A DNA stretch of 64,000 nt, from positions 97,738-161,737 of the forward strand of contig JAPPIG010000042.1 of assembly GCA_028820635.1 (NCBI GenBank), written 5' to 3'. The translations under genes and the position numbers were made by a program. Below the pieces are notes generated by a model. That model saw only the letters and a list, made by a program, of their open reading frames with translations. It ran no database searches and was not told the origin of the DNA. Source of the stretch: Candidatus Poribacteria bacterium (GTDB taxonomy: Bacteria; Poribacteria; WGA-4E; WGA-3G). Positions within the stretch are counted from its first letter, which is position 1; each line of letters begins with the position of its first letter. Positions 53,928 to 63,422 of this stretch are shown one piece after another.

Positions 53928-55898
53928 TTATTGTCCGAAAGCATTCGCAACAATCACTAAATCTTGGATATTTACGACACCATCACCATTGACATCAGGT
54001 TCTGCTTCGCCAAGAGCATTCGCCACGATAACTAAGTCTTGGATATTCACAACGCCATCACCATTCACATCTGCATTTACCTGAGTTTTCAGATACATTT
54101 CACCATCTAAATCGGGGAGCGTGTGCTTGAAACTGGTGATACCACTTGCAACGCCAGTTGTTTGTATCGGGAGGCTAATTTCTTGTGCTTGTCCGCTACG
54201 GTTGTAGACTGCCCAACCGTTGGTGAACTCTCGGATGAATACGCCGTCAATGTTATCGTCGTATAGTTTGCCTTTTTCGCCTATCGGTTTGCCGAGGTCA
54301 GTATCCCAGAAATCGTACCAGTAGTTGTGTGTATCCATCCAGTCGCGCCATTTATCCAAAACATAGCTCATGCGTATATAACCGTTAGAGTGTGTTAATC
54401 CTCTTGCAGTGAAAAGTCGCATACGACGCTGGTTGTTAGGACTATTGGGCGGTTCATTTGGTAAGAAAAACCCTTCTGACCAATTTATAATTGGCTCGCG
54501 CAAATTTGCTTCATTCCAAAGTAATGTTTCATCAAGTAACTTTAGTCGTTTGTATGAGCTGCCTGCACCTTGTATAGATTTGAGGGCGGGTTGGTAATCT
54601 TCCCCGGGCTCCATAGATGAACCGTTAATATATTCAGCATAACGCGTCGGTTTTGAGTGGTTTGCATTTACAATTATTAGAAAATCGTCTCGTGCATGTT
54701 CGCGGACTCCACGTAGGATGCGGAGGTGCGCTTCAATAATTGTTTCAGGCGTTAGTGGGACGTCTGTTAATGTTGGGTAAAAATGACTGCCAGCAGCGCC
54801 TATGCCATGATTGAGGAATCCGTCTAAAAGAACACCGTCAAATATACCGCACTGCGAAAATCCAACAATTCGGTCAATCAGCACGTCCTGTAAATCTTGA
54901 TTTAGAATGTTCATCATATACTCTCCAACAGAGTTACGGATAATGTTTCCATTCCTATCTCGTAAGTAAAAATCTGAGCCTTCAGGAAAAGCAGTCGCGC
55001 CATTTGAAGGCAGGTGATTATGAACACGCAGCTGAAGAAGAAAAATCATGTTCGGATTCTTTTGCAGCAGTGCATCACGGAAAGCTTTAGCCTTTTTAAT
55101 ATCACCTGTGATTTGCGTTGCTAAACCGTGGGTAGGTTTATCTACTGTCTTATCCCAATCCGTTCTGATACCAAATAGATGCCCATAGTGTAAATCGTAT
55201 TTGTGAATGTTCTTTTCGGGCCAGAAACCTGTTATTGATGGAAAATTCCTGTCCTTGATGCGTTCTTCAACAGGTTTGCCCGAAGGAAGCAAGTCACAGA
55301 ATTCATCGTGCCGAAAATCTGTTAAAGTCAGATTTGATAGCGGGCTAAAGTCGCTACCAAAATTATCGTTGATCCATAGCTGCCAGAGGTTTGTAAGTTC
55401 TGATAGCGGGGAAAAATCCACTATGTGATTGTGCGTGAGATGTAAACGTTGGAGGTTCTTTAGGTTCTTCAGTGGGCGAATGTCTTTAATACCGTTCCCC
55501 TCAAGTGATAGAAATTCCAACGCTGTCAGATTTGCGAGCGGTTGCAAATCAAGATCGGTTATCTTTGGCGGTATATGCCAAAAGTGAAACGATCTTAATT
55601 TTGTTAGATTAGCTAACGGTTTTAGGTCTGTTATCGGGTTTCTGTGTATATGTAACTCTATTAAGTTGGTTGCTGTTTCCAAACCTGTTAGTGTCTCAAT
55701 TCCTTTGTTGCCTGCATTGAGAAAGACAAGTTGTGCCATGAGTTCTTTCGTCAGAGGTTTTGCTGCAGGGAGTGAGAGTTCATCACGGACAGCGTGCCGT
55801 AGGTTTTCGTCAGGTATCCAGTCTTCCTGTGCCGAAACAAGGCACGGAATACTAAAGAAAATAAAAATTAATAAAGAATATCTAAAAACTTGTCTCAT
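53928..55898 (-). CDS. Secreted LRR protein with glycoside-hydrolase-like domain and two dockerin-like repeats
   Basis: A 656-residue protein with a signal peptide (YSLLIFIFFSIPCLVSA). Internalin-like leucine-rich repeats fill residues 50-205 (LTKLRSFHFWHIPPKITDLD, LTALEFLSLEGNGIKDIRPL, LKNLQRLHLTHNHIVDFSPL). Residues 215-530 resemble a putative glycoside-hydrolase barrel (DGVLLDGFLNH, DDFLIIVNANH, ETLLWNEANLREP). The C-terminus has two near-identical Ca-binding dockerin type I segments (DVNGDGVVNIQDLVIVANA, twice). No cohesin was found in the window. It may be a surface or scaffold-anchored polysaccharide protein. Confidence 0.8.
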   Translation of the reverse strand: MRQVFRYSLLIFIFFSIPCLVSAQEDWIPDENLRHAVRDELSLPAAKPLTKELMAQLVFLNAGNKGIETLTGLETATNLIELHIHRNPITDLKPLANLTKLRSFHFWHIPPKITDLDLQPLANLTALEFLSLEGNGIKDIRPLKNLKNLQRLHLTHNHIVDFSPLSELTNLWQLWINDNFGSDFSPLSNLTLTDFRHDEFCDLLPSGKPVEERIKDRNFPSITGFWPEKNIHKYDLHYGHLFGIRTDWDKTVDKPTHGLATQITGDIKKAKAFRDALLQKNPNMIFLLQLRVHNHLPSNGATAFPEGSDFYLRDRNGNIIRNSVGEYMMNILNQDLQDVLIDRIVGFSQCGIFDGVLLDGFLNHGIGAAGSHFYPTLTDVPLTPETIIEAHLRILRGVREHARDDFLIIVNANHSKPTRYAEYINGSSMEPGEDYQPALKSIQGAGSSYKRLKLLDETLLWNEANLREPIINWSEGFFLPNEPPNSPNNQRRMRLFTARGLTHSNGYIRMSYVLDKWRDWMDTHNYWYDFWDTDLGKPIGEKGKLYDDNIDGVFIREFTNGWAVYNRSGQAQEISLPIQTTGVASGITSFKHTLPDLDGEMYLKTQVNADVNGDGVVNIQDLVIVANALGEAEPDVNGDGVVNIQDLVIVANAFGQ

Positions 55899-55907
55899 AA
55901 TTTCATC

Positions 55908-57035
55908 TCACGGAATCACAGCAACATAAACCTGCGAATGCCCCGAAACATCAGAGGTATACACAACAGCCGTCTCATCTGGACTAAATGACGGATGCGG
56001 ATGCGTCCATTGCGGACCATACACCGTATCAACCTTCATCTCCATCCAACTCAACGATTTCTCTCTGTCCCCTGCTTGCTGTGCCGCAGCCCAATCTTTA
56101 GCGACTGCATACCGATCCTTTTTCCATTGGCTACCACTCGACGAACTCTGCGGATAACAGATAGGCACATGTTCACCCGTTTCCACATCAACCAACCGTA
56201 ATCCAATATCGGGATGGACAGTGTCACACAATACCTTTGTTCCTGTGCGATTACTCGCAATATGCCATGCATTAAAATCTGAGATTGTCTGCATCTCAAG
56301 TGTTTCTAAAGATATTCGCCGCAAGGAGTATGGCCAATGCGTTACAATCAATTCGTCTTGTGATCCGAGAAATGTTTCATGGACAAGGAATTCACTATTA
56401 TCATGTTGATAGAGTGATCGGTTTTCAGTGCCATCACGTTTAATGGTCCACATGCGTGGTGCAGGGTCGCCAGAATAGGCAATCAAATCTGCACGTCTGG
56501 GGTGGAACTGTGGATGGATTATGGTTTGTTCAGGAGAAGTATAGATTATCTCACCACCACTGCCATCGGTAGCGGTCACAGTGATGTGCGATTTGTCATC
56601 ACGTTTCATCGCTGTTACGATAAACTGTTCATCTGCACTTACGCTGCATTCGCCAAGACTGCCCCCCGGAAATTCCGCAAGCACGCGTTCCTCAAAAGTG
56701 TCAAGATGAATTGCTTTGATGGAGTCACCTTCTGTGTAAAAGAGTTCAGTGCCGTCTTTGGCGATTACGCCAGAATATCCATGGACTTCATCTCCATTGG
56801 TCAACTGCACGATATCTCCATTCGGAAAATCAAGTTTGAAAAAATTGGCTTTCCCTGAACGATAGGAGGTGAAAATCAGATCGCTTTGGTCTGGTGTAAA
56901 GGATGGGGTGAGAAAATAGAGGTTATGGTTAATTGTGTTATCGCTTGTGAGTTGATAGATGCGTGCGCCTGTTTGGCTATCTTCAAATTCCTGTAGTTCC
57001 GATGGATGAACAGAACCTTTCGCGTATTTTGCCAT
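55908..57035 (-). CDS. Oligogalacturonate-lyase-like (PL22) beta-propeller
   Basis: A 375-residue cytoplasmic protein without signal peptide. A seven-blade propeller with PL22 features: QLTNGDEVHGY, HPQFHPRRADLIAY, FLVHETFLG and Q-W-T-H-P-H (PQWTHPHPSFSPDE), the Gln and two His in the same spacing as the Mn ligands of characterised oligogalacturonate lyases. Predicted to cleave unsaturated digalacturonate to 5-keto-4-deoxyuronate. GGGAGG ribosome-binding site. Only 9 bp separate it from the LRR gene start downstream, so they are likely co-transcribed. Confidence 0.83.
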   Translation of the reverse strand: MAKYAKGSVHPSELQEFEDSQTGARIYQLTSDNTINHNLYFLTPSFTPDQSDLIFTSYRSGKANFFKLDFPNGDIVQLTNGDEVHGYSGVIAKDGTELFYTEGDSIKAIHLDTFEERVLAEFPGGSLGECSVSADEQFIVTAMKRDDKSHITVTATDGSGGEIIYTSPEQTIIHPQFHPRRADLIAYSGDPAPRMWTIKRDGTENRSLYQHDNSEFLVHETFLGSQDELIVTHWPYSLRRISLETLEMQTISDFNAWHIASNRTGTKVLCDTVHPDIGLRLVDVETGEHVPICYPQSSSSGSQWKKDRYAVAKDWAAAQQAGDREKSLSWMEMKVDTVYGPQWTHPHPSFSPDETAVVYTSDVSGHSQVYVAVIP

Positions 57036-57257
57036 AATTCCTCCCTAAAAGCAGCACTTTTGTCTTGGCTAAAATGATGTATTTTATTGACGGTTTTTCA
57101 GATAGAAATAGTGTAATAATTGTCGTTTATAGTAGCAAATTTACCCTATTTTGACAAGTGTAATTTGTCAGGAAACGATAAAGAATTGGGCAGCATGTTG
57201 GCAATATCAATGTTCTTTAGATCCATTTAATTGCTGAGTTTTCCCATTTAATTGTAT

Positions 57258-57323
57258 TGTAGGAGGGAACTCCGATTCCCGACTATTATTGTGTTTTGTC
57301 GCGATTCGGAGATCGCTCCTACA
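57258..57323. repeat. Pair of facing REP-like hairpins
   Basis: Reversed GGGAATCGGAGTTCCC type (57258-57283) and forward GCGATTCGGAGATCGC type (57298-57323) with TCCTACA flanks pointing outward, the same arrangement as 18026-18091 and 58190-58250. The right end (57351-57373) of an AGAGCCATTCA-type element follows. No gene in 57036-57494. Confidence 0.65.
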
Positions 57324-57494
57324 AGATAAAACAGATGTAGCCTGTGCGAATATTGGAGAATTGAATGGCTCTGCAATGTTTTCAAATAAATGTGAATAAA
57401 GTAGCGTACAATGGTATAATCCTAACAATGGACTGTCCTATTTTACAGCAAAAGTTGATTAGTGAATGTTATCGATTTTGGAATTATAAATCCA

Positions 57495-58166
57495 ATGAAA
57501 AACCTTCTGAATGATTACCCGGTTACGGACACAACTATTCAGTTGAGTGACAGAGAGATTCAACTGACGATTGTAGATGACCCTGACCGTTTCTTGGATA
57601 AACTAAGTAGAGAAGATAGTGAAGGCAGGCTCTTTCTGCCCTACTGGATTTATCTGTGGGAGTCTGCTATTGGCTTAGCACGCCACATATCAGAGTTAGA
57701 TAAGGTGCTTTCTGATAAACGTGTCTTAGAGATCGGATGCGGTATTGGGGTGGCGGGGATTACCGCATGTCAAGCGGGTGCAAAAGTTATTTTTACCGAT
57801 TTTGAGCATGATGCACTTTTATTTGCGAAACACAACGCTCAGCAAAACGGCATTGATTCCGCTATTTTTATCCAAATGGATTGGAACGCGCTCTGTTTTC
57901 AAGACAAATTCGACATCATCCTTGCATCAGATGTGATATATGAGGAACAGAATTGGGAACCTATTTTGAGTTTACTTCAGAACCTGTTAAACCCAGACGG
58001 TGTCGCTTTCTTCTCAGAACCCAATCGTAAAAATGCAGATGGATTTTTCAAATGCATCCGTGATAACGGATTTACATACAAAAAATCCATCTGCTCAATT
58101 TCGTTAAATCAGAAAACGACCCGAATTAATATTTACAAGATTGAACATGCATATAGTAAATTTTAA
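57495..58166 (+). CDS. SAM-dependent methyltransferase (METTL21/protein-lysine type)
   Basis: A 223-residue class I methyltransferase from ATG 57495 (GGAA 12 bases upstream; a GTG 11 codons earlier has no ribosome-binding site). Features: LPYWIYLWESAIGLA before motif I VLEIGCGIGVAGITACQAG, TDFEHDALLFAKHNAQQNG and LASDVIYEE. The layout matches lysine methyltransferases such as ETFB-KMT and METTL21. Its last four codons (YSKF) and stop lie inside a MITE's left end. Confidence 0.85.
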   Translation: MKNLLNDYPVTDTTIQLSDREIQLTIVDDPDRFLDKLSREDSEGRLFLPYWIYLWESAIGLARHISELDKVLSDKRVLEIGCGIGVAGITACQAGAKVIFTDFEHDALLFAKHNAQQNGIDSAIFIQMDWNALCFQDKFDIILASDVIYEEQNWEPILSLLQNLLNPDGVAFFSEPNRKNADGFFKCIRDNGFTYKKSICSISLNQKTTRINIYKIEHAYSKF

Positions 58167-58284
58167 AATTACTTTCACACTATTGAACTGTAGGAGGGAA
58201 CTCCGATTCCCGACATTACAAAAGGTCGCGATTCGGAGATCGCTCCTACAAGAGATGTGTAAACTTATTTTATAATCCGCTATA
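58152..58284. repeat. MITE-like element, TATAGT family, with two REP-like hairpins
   Basis: Termini TATAGTAAATTTTAAAATTA and (reversed) TATAGCGGATTATAAAATAA, 133 bp. Facing REP-like hairpins at 58190-58215 and 58225-58250, the same internal order as at 17989-18126. It contains the stop codon of the methyltransferase gene. Confidence 0.7.
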
Positions 58285-58305
58285 ATAAGAAATCATGAGT
58301 TTGCC

Positions 58306-60459
58306 TCACGGTTGCTTGGGCGGATGAATTTCATAACATGTTCCCTTGTGACACACAATTACTTGCTTCCCAATTGCCAGATATTTAGTCAATTCCGGTT
58401 CTTTTGCCAACAACTCAAAATACGCGTCGCTTCCAAACTCAATTTTCTTTGTTTTGGTTTCAGGTTTGTGTGTACTATCTACCCAAACTTTATCTTGAAG
58501 ATGGAAAGTCTTATTCTTGACTTGTTGAACAGTGACAGCCGTTTTCGCTACTTGCGCTTGCGTCTGAAGTTGTTGCAATTGGACGCTTTCTTCAACTTGT
58601 TGTGCTACGCTGGGCGCGAGGGGCGCGAGGGGCGCGAGTTTCGGTTTTGGCGAATCGGCTTGAACTGCAGACAGTGGAACTGATTGATCTCTTCTCGCCC
58701 TTGATAATTGTCTTCGTTGTGGTCCATCTTCTGTAACAAGAAATGAGGTATACGGAGTCATAATTCCGTATTTTTCACTGAGACGTGTAATTTCTTCAAT
58801 CAATTCTTTGTTTTCACCGTTGAGCCTGATTTCGTCAACAAGATATGCGACCTTTCGCTGCGCCCACAGCGCTGGCAGGAATTGATGATCCGATTCCTGT
58901 TTTGGAAACTTTGCCGAATTGGAAAATTCATGCTTCTTACCGTTGATGTCTCCGCGAAGGACAAGCTTAGTTTTACCGCTACCTGCATATCTCCCAAGCA
59001 CAGTCAACTGTGAACCGCGAAATAGATGCGGCAGCTTCTGTGGATAGAGATTTTTGGTTCTGATGTTCTTAATATCTAAAGCCAAGTTGACGAGGATAGG
59101 TTCGCTTACCTTCGTAAAGAAAGAGGATACAGCAACCTCTAAATTCTCTTTCGGCTTCACATATTGACGGGTGCCACCATTTTTTTCTGCCATTTTATCA
59201 AGCAAATTAACGTTTACATCATAGCCAACACCGAACACAAAGATACGCGATTTATCGTTGTTTTCGACAGAAACATTTTTGATAATTCGCGTAGTATCCG
59301 TTTCACCGACGGTTGCTTCTCCATCTGTCAAGAAAACTATAATACGTGGTCGTTTCGGATCGGGTTTATCAGACAACGCAGCAAGTAAAGCATCATTGAT
59401 ATTTGTTCCGCCGTTTCCAACAATATCTTCAACAAAAGCGAGTGCGTTTTCACGTTCCTGCTTTACTGAAACCAACTTTTCAGAGAACGGTTCAACATCG
59501 GTGTTGAATAAAATTAGGTTAAAACGGTCTCCATCGTTTAAACTGTTCACACAAAAACGGAGTGCCTTTTTCGCTTGTTCTATTTTCGGTCCTTTCATAC
59601 TCCCAGAGCGGTCAAGAACAAAGATGAAATCTTTTTCAATAATTTCTGTCTTTTTGACCTCATATTTTGGTGAAATCAAGAGCATAAAGAAGCCATCTTC
59701 ATCAATATCATCGCGATGGGTAATTAGGTCAATGCCAAAATCTTTGTCGGAAAGGGAATAGTAGCAGACAAAATCGCGTTTTACGTGGACGTTTGTGCCT
59801 TCATAACTGATTTTAGCACGATGATCATTTTTGCGATTTACAGCAACATTATGTGAAGGCGAATAGATCGTTTTGAGTGCATGTTTGCTTTTCAGGTCAA
59901 TTGAAACAGCAAGACTTCCTACGGGTTGACGGGTAAATTTGTCTGTTCGGAGAGGATACGTATATTTTGCAAGACCTGAATCTATGCTAATCACTTGTGA
60001 GTATTCAAGTTGAATTCGTCTTTCACCGTTAGGTGGAATCGGGAAAACGCGTGCCTGAAAAGCACGCGTTCCAATATACTCCAAAAGTGCAGGGTCTTGC
60101 ATGGAACGCACAATGCCTTCATAGATACTCCGAGCTCTGGCTTTTGCAAGCAGTTCCGCTTTGACCGGTTTTCCATCAATGTATAACACAAAATCTGAAA
60201 CTGCCACATCATCTGGTAGCGGAAAGAGATATGTACCTTCCAATTGGAAGTTATTCGGATTAGCGAATATCTGATCGATTTTTGTTGTTGCCAGTTGGTT
60301 TTCAATAGATATATTCACATGGTGTTTTTCAACTCTTAAGGTTTCAACTCTCGGGATTTGGCGTTGCTGCGTAACAACAATACCTTGCGCTTGCACAAGC
60401 TGGACAAATCCTATAAGGAACAGGATTACTAAAGCTGCGTGGAAATTCAATCTTTTCAT
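58306..60459 (-). CDS. Secreted VIT and von Willebrand factor A domain protein
   Basis: A 717-residue protein with signal peptide (AALVILFLIGFVQLVQA), a VIT domain (about 28-165: VEKHHVNISIENQLATTKI, EGTYLFPLPDDVAVSDF, YEGIVRSMQDPALLEYIG, VFPIPPNGERRIQLEYSQ) and a vWA domain (about 280-455) with the MIDAS DxSxS in FVLDRSGSMKG and FLTDGEATVGETDTT. It resembles inter-alpha-trypsin-inhibitor heavy chains. The C-terminus has a LAPLAPLAP repeat and a Gln-rich stretch. AAAGGAG site. Probably a periplasmic or surface adhesion protein. Confidence 0.9.
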   Translation of the reverse strand: MKRLNFHAALVILFLIGFVQLVQAQGIVVTQQRQIPRVETLRVEKHHVNISIENQLATTKIDQIFANPNNFQLEGTYLFPLPDDVAVSDFVLYIDGKPVKAELLAKARARSIYEGIVRSMQDPALLEYIGTRAFQARVFPIPPNGERRIQLEYSQVISIDSGLAKYTYPLRTDKFTRQPVGSLAVSIDLKSKHALKTIYSPSHNVAVNRKNDHRAKISYEGTNVHVKRDFVCYYSLSDKDFGIDLITHRDDIDEDGFFMLLISPKYEVKKTEIIEKDFIFVLDRSGSMKGPKIEQAKKALRFCVNSLNDGDRFNLILFNTDVEPFSEKLVSVKQERENALAFVEDIVGNGGTNINDALLAALSDKPDPKRPRIIVFLTDGEATVGETDTTRIIKNVSVENNDKSRIFVFGVGYDVNVNLLDKMAEKNGGTRQYVKPKENLEVAVSSFFTKVSEPILVNLALDIKNIRTKNLYPQKLPHLFRGSQLTVLGRYAGSGKTKLVLRGDINGKKHEFSNSAKFPKQESDHQFLPALWAQRKVAYLVDEIRLNGENKELIEEITRLSEKYGIMTPYTSFLVTEDGPQRRQLSRARRDQSVPLSAVQADSPKPKLAPLAPLAPSVAQQVEESVQLQQLQTQAQVAKTAVTVQQVKNKTFHLQDKVWVDSTHKPETKTKKIEFGSDAYFELLAKEPELTKYLAIGKQVIVCHKGTCYEIHPPKQP

Positions 60460-61090
60460 CGGAATCTCCTTTAGATTTGTAAATTATTTGCTTCAATAGG
60501 TCTTATAGATTCTGATAGGACTATACGTGATGTTTTAAATTTGGGTTTATTGGTTAGTGAATTGAACTATTGAATTATTTGAGGCAAATTTATCTGGCAC
60601 GGGTTTTCAAATGGTGCCTTTAACAACATATCTTGGAAAGCACTCTACTATATTTTAGACGTTTTCAATGGCGAAAAAGTTGAGAAATGCAACAGATCGT
60701 GCAGACCATTCAAAGGTAATCATACTCTCTTGTAGGAGTTGCTAAATCCGATATTCACAGTAAGAGACATATACTATGGAAAGTATGAGCAATTCGCGTG
60801 CCAAACTTCAGGAGCACTGAATGTAAGCGTTCTAATACCATTTCTAAATAATGGTATTACATTTTTCATAAATCGGTTGTCCGAATGCGATACCTTTCTT
60901 CTGTAGGAGCGACCTCCTGGTCGCGACCAGGAGGTCGCTCCTACAGAAGAAAGGTATCTTCAGCAGACAGTAACAGTTGAATCTCTTAATGAGAAAGTAT
61001 TTTTAGAATTGGTATAACAGCATTATATATAGAATCTTGCACCAAATGGGGCAAATATCATGTTATGCTGCACGAAAAAGAACAGTTATT
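60460..61090. repeat. Spacer with ATACCATTTCTAAA-family element and REPIN
   Basis: Ends ATACCATTTCTAAATAATGG and (reversed) ATACCAATTCTAAAAA bound 60835-61017. Its centre is a perfect double REP palindrome (60902-60946): two GCGACC-type hairpins facing outward. No gene in the spacer. Confidence 0.65.
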
Positions 61091-62470
61091 CTATTGCTTT
61101 TTTGTTTGGGTGTGAAACAGGAATTCTAAAATTTGCAATCTTAGCTGTGTCTCTAATTCTTCCATTTCAGGTAAGCCCGCAAGATTATTTGTTTCATCGG
61201 GATCATCTTGTACATTAAATAGGATATACGGTTTTCCATCTGTATTCAATGCTATCTTCCATTCCTGATTTAGCAGCATAATCTCACCTGAGATTTCTGA
61301 GATTGCAAATTCACGATGTGTCGCTTCTGTGTCATCAAGGACAGGACACAACGATTTTCCGAATTGGCGATGTTGTAGCTCACCTTCTGCCAGTTCAACA
61401 AGCGTAGGACCAATGTCAATCCATTCAACAGGACTTTCGCAGATACTATCAGAAACAGCGTTTTTTAATGTATCAGGGGTACGTACAAGTAAGGGAATTC
61501 GGACTGCTCCATTGAGAAAATTGCCTTTGTATATCAATCCGTAATCACCATTCATTTCGCCGTGATCAGAGCAGTGGACGATAACGGTATTTTCTAATTC
61601 ATTACGATCTTCAATTGCATCAAGAATTTCGCCAATTTGTGCGTCTATTAGCGAGACATTGCCAGCATAATCTGCGCGCAGCCTGCCGACTTCCCCCTCT
61701 TCAAATTTCGGGTTCATCCGATTCATCATGTTATCTAAATTTCCCAGAGGGCGATCTCCTGTGGGCGGTTGGGGAATTGGTGGGGGCATATCGTTCGGGT
61801 CATACATGCTTGCATAAGGTTCAGGTGTATCCCACGGTTCATGGGGTCCACCGAAACTAACCCAGCAGCACCACGGCTCTTGCCTATCATAGTTTTGCAG
61901 ATATTGCTTCGCCTGCTGTCCCACGTAGACATCCGCATAGTTTTCAAAACCGAGTGTTGAGGGGCGAACCATGTAAGGTTTTGTGCTGAATCGTTCCTTA
62001 TAATCAGCACGGTATGCATCCCATAGACCTTTCTCCTCCCACATTGCTGTCATGTGCGACTTCACACGGGCACTTGCTCGCGGACCACCGATCTCATCTA
62101 CATCATCTAACCCGTATTCGTTCATCAAACCTTCTTTTTCTCGCAAATCTCCGTTGTGTGGGTGAAGATGTGTTTTCCCGAAGAGGCTTGTCCGATAGCC
62201 TGCATTCCGCACTGCCTGCATCCATGTTGGCGTTTCTGGCGACATCGTATGCCCCATATTATTCCAAACACCGGTGTTGTGTGGATACAACCCTGTTGCT
62301 AAACTGAGGCGTGTGGGAATACAAACTGGAGAAGTCGTAACGCAGTTGGTAAATTGGATACCTTCACTTGCGATGCGATCCAAATTGGGTGTCTGCACCC
62401 AGCCGCCGCTGCAGCCCATTGCATCCCAGCGCTGTTGGTCTGTCATGAGAAGAAGTATATTAGGTTTCAT
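61091..62470 (-). CDS. Sulfatase (type I, Cys-type)
   Basis: A 459-residue arylsulfatase-family enzyme with no signal peptide. Metal and catalytic features: NILLLMTDQQRWDA, the formylglycine site C50-x-P-x-R (SPVCIPTRLSLATG), GKTHLHP, GGPHEPWDTP, VIVHCSDHGEMNGDYGL and KGN. The cysteine needs conversion to formylglycine by FGE or anSME, but the FGE-like protein at 16887 lacks the catalytic cysteines. Likely acts on sulfated sugars. Followed on the same strand upstream by the epimerase gene. Confidence 0.93.
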   Translation of the reverse strand: MKPNILLLMTDQQRWDAMGCSGGWVQTPNLDRIASEGIQFTNCVTTSPVCIPTRLSLATGLYPHNTGVWNNMGHTMSPETPTWMQAVRNAGYRTSLFGKTHLHPHNGDLREKEGLMNEYGLDDVDEIGGPRASARVKSHMTAMWEEKGLWDAYRADYKERFSTKPYMVRPSTLGFENYADVYVGQQAKQYLQNYDRQEPWCCWVSFGGPHEPWDTPEPYASMYDPNDMPPPIPQPPTGDRPLGNLDNMMNRMNPKFEEGEVGRLRADYAGNVSLIDAQIGEILDAIEDRNELENTVIVHCSDHGEMNGDYGLIYKGNFLNGAVRIPLLVRTPDTLKNAVSDSICESPVEWIDIGPTLVELAEGELQHRQFGKSLCPVLDDTEATHREFAISEISGEIMLLNQEWKIALNTDGKPYILFNVQDDPDETNNLAGLPEMEELETQLRLQILEFLFHTQTKKQ

Positions 62471-62520
62471 GGTTTCTTTTGTTTGTAGTCGTGTGATTTA
62501 TTGTGCCTTTAGACTTGTGG

Positions 62521-62552
62521 ACGGCACGCGGAGCGTGCCTACTACTTTTAAA
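62521..62552. repeat. 32-bp palindromic repeat with GGCACGC stem (copy 2)
   Basis: GGCACGC-GGA-GCGTGCC followed by TACTACTTTTAAA; identical inverted copy of 49005-49036. It lies between the epimerase and sulfatase genes. Confidence 0.75.
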
Positions 62553-62573
62553 CCCAAATCTGACAACAGTAAT

Positions 62574-63422
62574 TTATGAAAAATTTCGTTCAATTCCAGC
62601 ATCAATAAATGCTTTTGACAACGTTTGGTATGATAACGTAGCTGCTGCAAGTGGATCATAGTTTTCACGTGCTTGCACCATAAAACTTACTTCTGCAGTT
62701 ATAAAACCGTCGTATCCGTGTGCTTGCATCCTTTTAAGATAATCAACATAATCAAAAGTTCCTTCTCCAGGGATAAGAAATTCAAAATCAGGGTGGATAC
62801 CACGCTGGTCCTTCACATGTGTATGCGCCGAAACTGCTGCTAAAGCCGATACTGTGTCCTCAGTCGGGATTCCAACAATGTCAAAATGACTAATGTCAAA
62901 GTTAACTTTGAGGTATGGAGAATTAACGATTTCAAGGAGTTCAAGCACCTTATCAGGCGTGTCAATGATAGCACCGATATGGGGTTCCATCGCAATTGTA
63001 ACACCGCGAGAAGCACCATAATCAACTAACTCACCAACCCTTTCAGCGAGGAAATCCTTTTTTGTTTCCCACTGATCCGGTTTTCCACCAGGAGTCGTAT
63101 TTACTGCGGGTAGTTCATCCCCTTGTACGAGTTCAACTGCTAAGTCAACCCCGCCCTTGAGTCGCCACATGTTTTTTGCATGTGCATCCGCATCGGTTTC
63201 CAACAGATTGGAATGGGCAGCAATTGCAGGTAACGCTAAGTTATGCTGTTTCAGTAAAGTAGCAATACGTTTCCGTTCAGCTGTATCAAGTGTGCTTAAT
63301 TCAGTCGTAAAGCGGGGAATGATGGTCAATTCAATCCCATCAAATCCGAGGTTTGCAATATGAGGGATAGCAGTATCTATAGGAACAGTGGGCATGCCCC
63401 ATGTGCTATATCCGATTTTCAT
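62574..63422 (-). CDS. Sugar phosphate isomerase/epimerase (xylose-isomerase-like TIM barrel)
   Basis: A 282-residue cofactor-less TIM barrel: KIGYSTWGMPTVPIDTAIP, LGFDGIELTIIPRF, VTIAMEPHIGAIIDTPDKV (metal Glu), KVNFDISHFDIVG (Asp/His), AHTHVKDQRGIHPDFEF and FITAEVSFM (Glu). AAGGAG ribosome-binding site. 103 bp before the sulfatase on the same strand, with one palindromic repeat between, so the two may act on the same sulfated sugar. Confidence 0.9.
   Translation of the reverse strand: MKIGYSTWGMPTVPIDTAIPHIANLGFDGIELTIIPRFTTELSTLDTAERKRIATLLKQHNLALPAIAAHSNLLETDADAHAKNMWRLKGGVDLAVELVQGDELPAVNTTPGGKPDQWETKKDFLAERVGELVDYGASRGVTIAMEPHIGAIIDTPDKVLELLEIVNSPYLKVNFDISHFDIVGIPTEDTVSALAAVSAHTHVKDQRGIHPDFEFLIPGEGTFDYVDYLKRMQAHGYDGFITAEVSFMVQARENYDPLAAATLSYQTLSKAFIDAGIERNFS

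Noticed and set aside
60902..60946. The perfect long palindrome as an origin or dif-like site
   Set aside because: It is two REP-like units back to back (REPIN form) inside a MITE-like element, like others here.
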